Source: CAZRUA01 sp964603125 (GTDB lineage: Bacteria; Bacteroidota; Bacteroidia; B-17B0; Aurantibacillaceae). Taken from it: DNA of 18,979 nt. Both the position numbers and the translations under genes were made by a program. Numbering within the stretch: the stretch's first letter is position 1; every line of letters starts with the position of its first letter. A model generated the notes under the pieces. That model did not search any database, was not told the origin of the DNA, and saw nothing but the letters and a program-made list of their open reading frames with translations. The stretch lies in the NCBI GenBank assembly GCA_964603125.1, contig CAZRUA010000071.1, positions 1 through 18,979 of the forward strand, in the 5' to 3' direction. Shown here piece by piece: positions 13,701 to 18,979 of the stretch.

Positions 13701-14218
13701 TAGTTGATATTGGAAAACATATTATTCAGTTTATTTTACTTGTGTTATTACAAAGTTTAGTGATTTCACATATTCCTTTTGGTTCTTATGTAAATCCTTA
13801 TCCCTATATTTTATTTTTGATAATTCTTCCTTTCGAAACTCCTTCTTTATTAATACTTGGAATTGGTTTGGTGTTGGGCTTAGCAATGGATATGTTCGCT
13901 AATCCTCCAGGCATACACGCAGCTGCCTGTGTTTTCACGGCTTTTGCACGTCACTATATTTTAAAATTAATGTCGCCTCGCGAAGGCTATGACATAAGTT
14001 TAAAGCCAACAGTTGCTTATATGGGTTTTTCTTGGTTTGCAACGTATGCTGGATTAATGTTATTAGTGCATCATATTGCATTTTTCTTTTTGGAAATGTT
14101 TAAGTTTACGGATGGTTTTTCAACTTTGTTGCGCGCCCTAGCTAGTGCGGTTGTAACATTTGTATTTGTATATCTATTTCAGTTTTTATTTTATAGAAGT
14201 GCTAATCAACGTAAATAA
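13697..14218 (+). CDS. mreD: Rod-shape membrane protein MreD
   Basis: Inner-membrane protein of the elongasome that partners MreC. 173 residues with about five hydrophobic segments (near 8-25, 36-48, 51-66, 104-130, 145-165). The most conserved part of the family is visible as GLAMDMFANPPGIHAAA at 61-77: G-x-x-x-D with N-P-P-G next to the third helix. Starts within the mreC stop (ATGA) and ends eight bases before mrdA, so it sits in the middle of a tightly packed unit. MreD proteins vary greatly in sequence; the call rests on membrane pattern, the D-x-x-x-N-P-P-G string and the fixed position between mreC and mrdA. Confidence 0.92.
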   Translation: MIVDIGKHIIQFILLVLLQSLVISHIPFGSYVNPYPYILFLIILPFETPSLLILGIGLVLGLAMDMFANPPGIHAAACVFTAFARHYILKLMSPREGYDISLKPTVAYMGFSWFATYAGLMLLVHHIAFFFLEMFKFTDGFSTLLRALASAVVTFVFVYLFQFLFYRSANQRK

Positions 14219-14226
14219 ATTAAAAA

Positions 14227-16068
14227 ATGTACCAACAACTAGGAGATAGAAAATTTATTATTGGTGGCTTTTTCATTTTCATCGTTTTAATTTATATCAT
14301 TCGTTTATTTTATTTACAAGTTATCGATGATACATATAGTGCACAAGCATCAGCAATTAAAGCTATTGTAGAGATTCCTCCGCGCGGTGATATATATGAT
14401 AGAAATGGAAAAAAATTGGTGATAAATGAATTGGCCTACAACTTAATGGTTACACCCAGAGAAGTAAAAGGGACGGATACTCTGGCCATGTGCGAGATTT
14501 TAAATATTACAAAAGATCAATTTAAAGCTCGAATAAAAAATGCAATCGTTAGAAATAGTTCGGTTCGCGAATCTCCTTTTGAGAAATTATTAACGCAAGA
14601 AATTTATTTTAAGCTACAAGAGAAGATGAATCGTTTTAACGGTTTCCGAATTGAGAAGCTTGGTATTCGTAAGTATCCCAATGCTTTGGCGGGACATTTG
14701 TTAGGTTATACTTCTGAGGTAAGTAAGGAGAAAGCGGAAAAGGATCCTTATTATCGAGAAGGAGATTATGCAGGAGCAAGTGGTATTGAGAAGAGTTACG
14801 AAGAAGTATTACGAGGTATAAAAGGAAAAAAATTAGTTATCCAAAACAGATTTGGGAAAAACGTTGGACGTTATGCTGATGGTAAATTTGATACAGCAGG
14901 TGTAGCTGGCGAAAAGTTATTTTGTACTTTAGATGCTGAGTTACAGGCTTACGGCGAAAAATTAATGGCAGGTAAAAAAGGTAGTATTGTGGCTATTGAG
15001 CCAGCTACTGGAGAGATTTTAGCAATTGTTTCCTCACCAGCCTACGACCCAAATTTATTGGTGGGTAGAGATAGAGCTAAAAACTTCTCTATGATGTACC
15101 AAGATACATTGTATAATCCATTGTTCAATCGTGCTACACAAGCCATGTATCCTCCTGGTTCTATTTTTAAATTGATTGATGCTTTAATTGGTCAAAACGA
15201 TGGTGTACTTGGCGTGAAAACGGTTTATCCTTGTGCGCATGGTTATCCGCCAATGGGAGGTAAACCTGCTTGTCATGGTCATCCAGCAGCCGATTTAACA
15301 GCTTCCATTCAATATTCATGTAATTCATACTATAGTTATGTTTTTAGAAGTATAGTTGATCAAAAAAAGTATCCTAATTTTATTGATGGATACGAACACT
15401 GGCGCGAAAGTGTTATGAGCTTTGGTGTTGGTCGTAAGTTAGGTTATGATATTCCTTATGAAAAACCTGGGAATGTGCCAAGTGTAAAATACTATAACAA
15501 GGTTTTTGGTAAAAACGGATGGCGCTCAAACACTATTGTATCCTTGGGTATTGGACAAGCTGAATTAACTATTGTTCCTATACAAATGGCTAATGTAATG
15601 TGTGCAATTGCAAATAAAGGCTTTTACTATACGCCTCACATTGTAAAGGGTGTTGGAGATAAAAAAACGATTGATTCAAAATACACCACCAAAAATTTTA
15701 CATGTGTTCAAAATCAAGTTTACTACGAAAATGTAATTAATGGAATGCAGAAAGTTGTTGAAAGTGGTACGGCAGCAACCTCTAAAATGAAAGATATTAT
15801 TATTTGTGGTAAAACAGGAACAGCTCAAAACCCTCATGGAAAAGATCATGCAGTGTTTGTAGCATTTGCTCCAAGAGATAATCCTAAAATTGCAATTGCA
15901 TGTATTGTTGAGAACTCTGGTTTTGGTGGTACTTGGGCAGCGCCTATTACAAGTTTAATGATTGAAAAGTACATTAAACGTAAGGTTGAGCGTTTGGATA
16001 TGGAGAAGAGAATGATGGAAGCGGATTTGATAAAAGGTAAAAACGTAATTGCAGAAAAACACCATTAA
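14227..16068 (+). CDS. mrdA: Penicillin-binding protein 2 (elongation transpeptidase)
   Basis: Class B PBP that cross-links new peptidoglycan during cell elongation, working with the glycosyltransferase RodA encoded next to it. 613 residues: one membrane helix at about 11-31, the pedestal/dimerisation domain with PPRGDIYDRNGK at 51-62, and the transpeptidase domain. The active site is complete: nucleophile S312 in S-I-F-K315, SCN at 364-366, and KTGT at 529-532. A Cys/His-rich loop lies between the first two motifs (C336, H338, C349, H350, H352). Related PBP2 proteins have a metal-binding loop in this region, so zinc binding here is plausible but inferred. The tail after about residue 585 is basic and charged. 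It starts eight bases after mreD and ends six bases before rodA. Confidence 0.97.
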   Translation: MYQQLGDRKFIIGGFFIFIVLIYIIRLFYLQVIDDTYSAQASAIKAIVEIPPRGDIYDRNGKKLVINELAYNLMVTPREVKGTDTLAMCEILNITKDQFKARIKNAIVRNSSVRESPFEKLLTQEIYFKLQEKMNRFNGFRIEKLGIRKYPNALAGHLLGYTSEVSKEKAEKDPYYREGDYAGASGIEKSYEEVLRGIKGKKLVIQNRFGKNVGRYADGKFDTAGVAGEKLFCTLDAELQAYGEKLMAGKKGSIVAIEPATGEILAIVSSPAYDPNLLVGRDRAKNFSMMYQDTLYNPLFNRATQAMYPPGSIFKLIDALIGQNDGVLGVKTVYPCAHGYPPMGGKPACHGHPAADLTASIQYSCNSYYSYVFRSIVDQKKYPNFIDGYEHWRESVMSFGVGRKLGYDIPYEKPGNVPSVKYYNKVFGKNGWRSNTIVSLGIGQAELTIVPIQMANVMCAIANKGFYYTPHIVKGVGDKKTIDSKYTTKNFTCVQNQVYYENVINGMQKVVESGTAATSKMKDIIICGKTGTAQNPHGKDHAVFVAFAPRDNPKIAIACIVENSGFGGTWAAPITSLMIEKYIKRKVERLDMEKRMMEADLIKGKNVIAEKHH

Positions 16069-16074
16069 TTTAGG

Positions 16075-17379
16075 ATGCGCAGAGAAGAGGAAAATAGTTT
16101 TTTATATGGTGTAGATAAATTTACAATTCTATTGTATTTGCTATTGGTTTTTTTGGGCTGGGTAAATGTTTACTCGGCAGCTTATAACGAAGAGCATCCT
16201 TACATATACGACATGAGTCAAAAGTATGGGAAGCAACTACTTTGGATAGGTACATCTGCAGTTTTGGCTCTAATAATTTTAATGGTGGAAGCTAATTTTA
16301 TTACGGCTTTTGCCTATGTTATATACGGTATTGTTTTGGTTGCCTGTATTGCAGTTCCTTATCTAGGGCGGGAAGTAAGTGGTAGTAGAAGTTGGTTTAG
16401 GTTTGGTGATTTTGGTGTGCAACCTGCGGAATTTATGAAGTTTGCAGCGAATTTAGCGCTTGCCAAATTTTTGAGTAATGCCAATTTAAAGGTTGGTGAA
16501 ATACGAAACAATTTAAATTCAATTATTCAAAACTTCCGGAATACAATTATTGCGGGTTTAATTATTGGTTTTCCCTTAATTATTATTAAAGTATTGCAAG
16601 ACGAAACAGGTTTGGCTTTGGTTTTTATTGCCTTTGTGTTTACCTTGTATCGTGAGGGTTTATCTGTAAATTTTTTGATCATTGGCTTGTTGGCCATATT
16701 ACTGCTAATCTTAGGTCTAGTGTTTAATCCAATCATGATTTTTATTTTTATTGGTAGTGTTGCACTATTATCGTTTTTATTTGTGAGAAGAAATAGAAAG
16801 AATGTAATATTGATTTTAGCTATTTCCATAGCCGCATGCGGACTGGTATATGGAGCAGGTTACTTTTATAATAAACTGGAAAAGCATCAAAAGACTCGTA
16901 TTAATGTAATGCTTCACATAGGTGAGATTAACGAAAAGAAAGAAGGTTACAACGAAAATCAATCGAAAATTGCTATTGCAACTGGAGGTTTAACAGGTAA
17001 AGGTTTTTTAGAAGGTACCCAAACCAAGGGGCATTATGTACCTGAACAGCATACGGATTTTATTTTTTGTACTGTAGGCGAGGAGTGGGGCTTCGTTGGA
17101 GGAACAACTGTGTTAATTTTGGAGCTTATTTTAATGCTGAGGTTAATTATGATGGCGGAAAGACAACGCTCTCCATTCAGCAGAATTTATGGTTATGGTG
17201 TGGCCAGCGTGCTGTTTTTCCATGTATTTGTAAACGTGGGAATGACAATTGGTTTAATGCCAGTTATTGGTATACCATTGCCATTCTTTAGTTATGGCGG
17301 TAGTTCATTATGGTCGTTCACCATATTGTTATTTATCTTTATAAAGCTTGATGCAAATCGAATTGCTGTTTTAAGATAA
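16075..17379 (+). CDS. rodA: SEDS peptidoglycan glycosyltransferase RodA
   Basis: Polymerises lipid II into glycan strands in the inner membrane as partner of PBP2. 434 residues, longer than the roughly 370 of E. coli. Family marks: SRSWFRFGDFGVQPAEFMK at 104-122 (the W and E119 of the active cavity), G-x-x-G-K-G at 305-310, QHTDFIFCTVGEEWGF with the catalytic-site D328, and PFFSYGGSS at 403-411. Three hydrophobic stretches at about 201-217, 219-237 and 243-263 occupy a place where E. coli has one. Two extra helices would explain the length and keep the topology even; this is my inference. It is the last gene of the cluster. Its stop codon forms the loop of a palindrome shared with the convergent peptidase gene. 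Confidence 0.96.
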   Translation: MRREEENSFLYGVDKFTILLYLLLVFLGWVNVYSAAYNEEHPYIYDMSQKYGKQLLWIGTSAVLALIILMVEANFITAFAYVIYGIVLVACIAVPYLGREVSGSRSWFRFGDFGVQPAEFMKFAANLALAKFLSNANLKVGEIRNNLNSIIQNFRNTIIAGLIIGFPLIIIKVLQDETGLALVFIAFVFTLYREGLSVNFLIIGLLAILLLILGLVFNPIMIFIFIGSVALLSFLFVRRNRKNVILILAISIAACGLVYGAGYFYNKLEKHQKTRINVMLHIGEINEKKEGYNENQSKIAIATGGLTGKGFLEGTQTKGHYVPEQHTDFIFCTVGEEWGFVGGTTVLILELILMLRLIMMAERQRSPFSRIYGYGVASVLFFHVFVNVGMTIGLMPVIGIPLPFFSYGGSSLWSFTILLFIFIKLDANRIAVLR

Positions 17380-17393
17380 TCTTAAAATGCAAT
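17362..17393. terminator. Palindrome joining the convergent 3' ends of rodA and the M23 gene
   Basis: TTTTAAGA (17369-17376) pairs with TCTTAAAA (17380-17387) around a three-base loop TAA, which is the rodA stop codon. Outside this, ATTGC (17362-17366) pairs with GCAAT (17389-17393) after a two-by-one internal loop, for 13 paired bases in all. The peptidase stop lies at 17382-17384 in the right arm. Being symmetrical it would form on both transcripts. It lacks a long T-run, so it may act as a processing or stability hairpin as much as a terminator. Confidence 0.5.
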
Positions 17394-18251
17394 GTAATCC
17401 TGAGGATTAATAGGATTTCCGTTATACCAAAGTTCAAAATGTAAATGTGTGCCTACACTTGTTTCGCCTGTATTGCCAATAATAGCAATGGGTTCACCAG
17501 CTTTTACATAATCACCAACACGTTTAGTTAAATCACTATTATGTTTGTAAACACTCATTAGGTTATTGCTATGTTGTATTTGTATCACATATCCATCGTT
17601 AGCTGTATAGCCAGCAAAAACAACCGTTCCATTGAGTGTAGCACTGATAATTTCATTTTCTTTACCAGCAATATCAACGCCATAGTGTTCTTCTCTTAAG
17701 TTAAATGAAGTGCTTACTATACCTTTTATAGGGCTGTAAAAGAAGAAACTACTAATGCTATTAATTGGTTTGTTTTTGTCGGTTAGGTTAAGTGCGTACT
17801 TATCTGCGTTTTCAATTTCATAGCGCAAAGCCGAGTCTTTTCCAGTTGGATTTACATTAATTTTAGTGTAATCTTTTGTGGTGTCTTTTAAAGGTTTTTG
17901 TGGTTTCCCTTCTAAATTTCCTGATAAAACATTATTTATATTTTGTATATACCAATCCTTCGCTTTCATTGTGTTTTCAAGCGAATCGGCCCTGAGTGTT
18001 AAATTTTCAATATCATTTCTCAACGAAATATCACCATAACCCGGAATATATTCGCGCAAAGGTGTAAAGGCAACTAAGGTAATTACTAGCACCGTCATTA
18101 CTATGGTTACAGTGCTCAATAAAATTAATATCCCTAGCGGGGTTAAACGCAAAACAAATTTCTCTTCAAACGTATCATCGTTTAAAATAACCATGCGGTA
18201 ACGGTTTTTCAACCTTTCCAGCCATTGTCGTTTTTTCTTTGTTTCGCTCAT
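17382..18251 (-). CDS. Membrane-anchored M23 (LytM-type) peptidoglycan endopeptidase
   Basis: 289 residues. The short basic cytoplasmic N-terminus (about 1-38) is followed by a membrane helix at about 39-62, a periplasmic helical/coiled-coil linker (about 78-108), a polar linker, and a C-terminal M23 domain (about 172-285). The metal and catalytic residues all appear present. H189 and D193 in EHYGVD and H271 in GTHLHFE would bind zinc; H237 in YKHNS and H269 would be catalytic. This marks an active metallo-endopeptidase cutting peptide cross-links, rather than a degenerate EnvC/NlpD-like activator. It converges on rodA with two bases between the stops and is divergent from porW. The neighbourhood suggests a cell-wall remodelling role during growth, but that is inference. 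Confidence 0.93.
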   Translation of the reverse strand: MSETKKKRQWLERLKNRYRMVILNDDTFEEKFVLRLTPLGILILLSTVTIVMTVLVITLVAFTPLREYIPGYGDISLRNDIENLTLRADSLENTMKAKDWYIQNINNVLSGNLEGKPQKPLKDTTKDYTKINVNPTGKDSALRYEIENADKYALNLTDKNKPINSISSFFFYSPIKGIVSTSFNLREEHYGVDIAGKENEIISATLNGTVVFAGYTANDGYVIQIQHSNNLMSVYKHNSDLTKRVGDYVKAGEPIAIIGNTGETSVGTHLHFELWYNGNPINPQDYIAF

Positions 18252-18324
18252 TTTATTTGAGGCGCTAATATCGTAATTTAGCTCTGTTTTTACTATTAAA
18301 AAAGCCTAAAATACGCTAATTTTA

Positions 18325-18355
18325 TTGGCTTTAATCCAAAAATATACTATTTTTA
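18325..18355 (+). promoter_or_regulatory. Likely promoter of the porW/sprE gene
   Basis: TTG at 18325-18327 and TATTTTTA at 18348-18355 are 20 bases apart, fitting TTG-N17-23-TAnnTTTG with one mismatch in the last base. Transcription would start near 18362, leaving about 31 bases of leader before the GTG at 18393. It lies in the 141-base divergent gap shared with the M23 gene. Confidence 0.4.
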
Positions 18356-18392
18356 CGTTTCCTCCGTTCTAAGAGGATAAAGTATTTGTAAG

Positions 18393-18979
18393 GTGAAAGA
18401 GTTTTTTAAAAAAATATATCAGTATAAGTCAATTTATATTTTTATTGCCGTTGTTTTAGTTGGATGTACTCAATACAAAAACAAGGTAATTAATCGCAGT
18501 TACCATAATTTAACGGCTAGATTTAATGGCTATTACTACGCCACAATTAATTTTGAAGAAGGTGTAGAAAAACTGGAAGAGTCGCATAAGGACGACTATA
18601 GGAAGTTATTACCCGTATTTATATACGGCGATAACACTACATGTAAAAGTATTTTTCCAGAAATGGAAAAGGCAATCAAAAAGGCCTCTACTTGCATTGA
18701 CAGACATGCCATTAAGGATAAAAAATCAAAAGTTGAAATTCCAGAAGCTGGAAAATGGATGGATAACAACTGGATTGTGAAAGGTAAATCGCATTTTTAT
18801 AAACGTGAATTCTTTTCAGGTATTGAGGTGTTTGATTATGTTGCTTCAACCTACAAAAGCAAGCAACGTTACGAAGCTTGGATGTGGTTAATTAAGTCAT
18901 ACAATGAGTTGGGTACATTATCTCAGTCTGAACCTTACATTACTTTAATCAAAAACGATAAAAATTTCCCTAAAGAGTT
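18393..18979 (+). CDS. porW: PorW/SprE-type lipoprotein of type IX secretion and gliding, N-terminal part
   Basis: Open frame of 195 codons starting at GTG 18393 and running off the right edge without a stop. The only upstream in-frame choice before a stop at 18378 is ATT, so GTG is the start, with AAGG just before it. A lipoprotein signal is clear: basic start, hydrophobic segment, and lipobox L22-V-G-C25. After it comes the recognisable PorW/SprE opening, R-S-Y-H-N-L-T-A-R-F-N-G-Y-Y, then E-G-V-E-K-L-E and D-D-Y-R-K-L-L-P-V-F. In the family (SprE in Flavobacterium johnsoniae, PorW in Porphyromonas gingivalis) this is a long TPR protein required for the type IX system; the helical repeats begin near 160 (FSGIEVFDYVASTYKSKQRYEAWMW region). 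The rest, several hundred residues, lies outside the window. Confidence 0.85.
   Translation, partial: MKEFFKKIYQYKSIYIFIAVVLVGCTQYKNKVINRSYHNLTARFNGYYYATINFEEGVEKLEESHKDDYRKLLPVFIYGDNTTCKSIFPEMEKAIKKASTCIDRHAIKDKKSKVEIPEAGKWMDNNWIVKGKSHFYKREFFSGIEVFDYVASTYKSKQRYEAWMWLIKSYNELGTLSQSEPYITLIKNDKNFPKE

Noticed and set aside
1..18979. Mobile elements, CRISPR arrays or defence systems
   Set aside because: No transposase, integrase, terminal repeats, direct-repeat array, nuclease/helicase defence module or toxin-antitoxin pair can be seen; gene content and order are those of a conserved core region.

Overview
The window is AT-rich chromosomal DNA from a member of the Bacteroidota. Three things point there. 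Promoter-like boxes follow the Bacteroidota pattern TAnnTTTG with an upstream TTG, and Shine-Dalgarno sequences are mostly absent. The gene order purH-mreB-mreC-mreD-mrdA-rodA is characteristic of the phylum. The right edge carries the start of a PorW/SprE lipoprotein, a component of the type IX secretion/gliding system that is found only in this phylum. Nothing in the window looks mobile: I see no IS, phage, tRNA, rRNA or CRISPR.

Left part (1-4257). A truncated GNAT acetyltransferase follows pfkA on the minus strand. Divergent from these is a plus-strand pair: an aldehyde dehydrogenase and an ArsC-fold oxidoreductase, one base apart and ending in a hairpin terminator. Next is a secreted or membrane-anchored protein of unknown role with a four-cysteine N-terminal module seen in many Bacteroidota proteins.

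Middle (4258-10117). dxs (first step of the MEP isoprenoid pathway) is preceded by a strong nested inverted repeat. A secreted WG-repeat-like protein follows. Then comes a 309-base convergent intergenic region with two hairpin terminators and a possible small RNA on the minus strand. A minus-strand pair (MacB/FtsX-type ABC permease and a small membrane protein) closes this part.

Right part (10118-18979). purH leads into the elongasome cluster: mreB (actin-like filament), mreC and mreD (membrane scaffold), mrdA (PBP2 transpeptidase) and rodA (SEDS glycosyltransferase). The cluster is tightly packed from mreC onward. It meets head-on a membrane-anchored M23 endopeptidase with all its active-site residues. 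The stop codons of rodA and the peptidase sit inside one shared palindrome. Synthesis (PBP2/RodA), scaffold (MreBCD) and a cell-wall hydrolase are therefore neighbours. A divergent GTG-started porW/sprE gene runs off the right edge.

Most of the window is ordinary housekeeping sequence. The items most worth a second look are intergenic: the candidate small RNA at about 8056-8180, the hairpin in front of dxs, and the palindrome joining rodA to the peptidase gene. Start-site corrections (purH, ABC permease) and the GTG-started porW gene are also useful.
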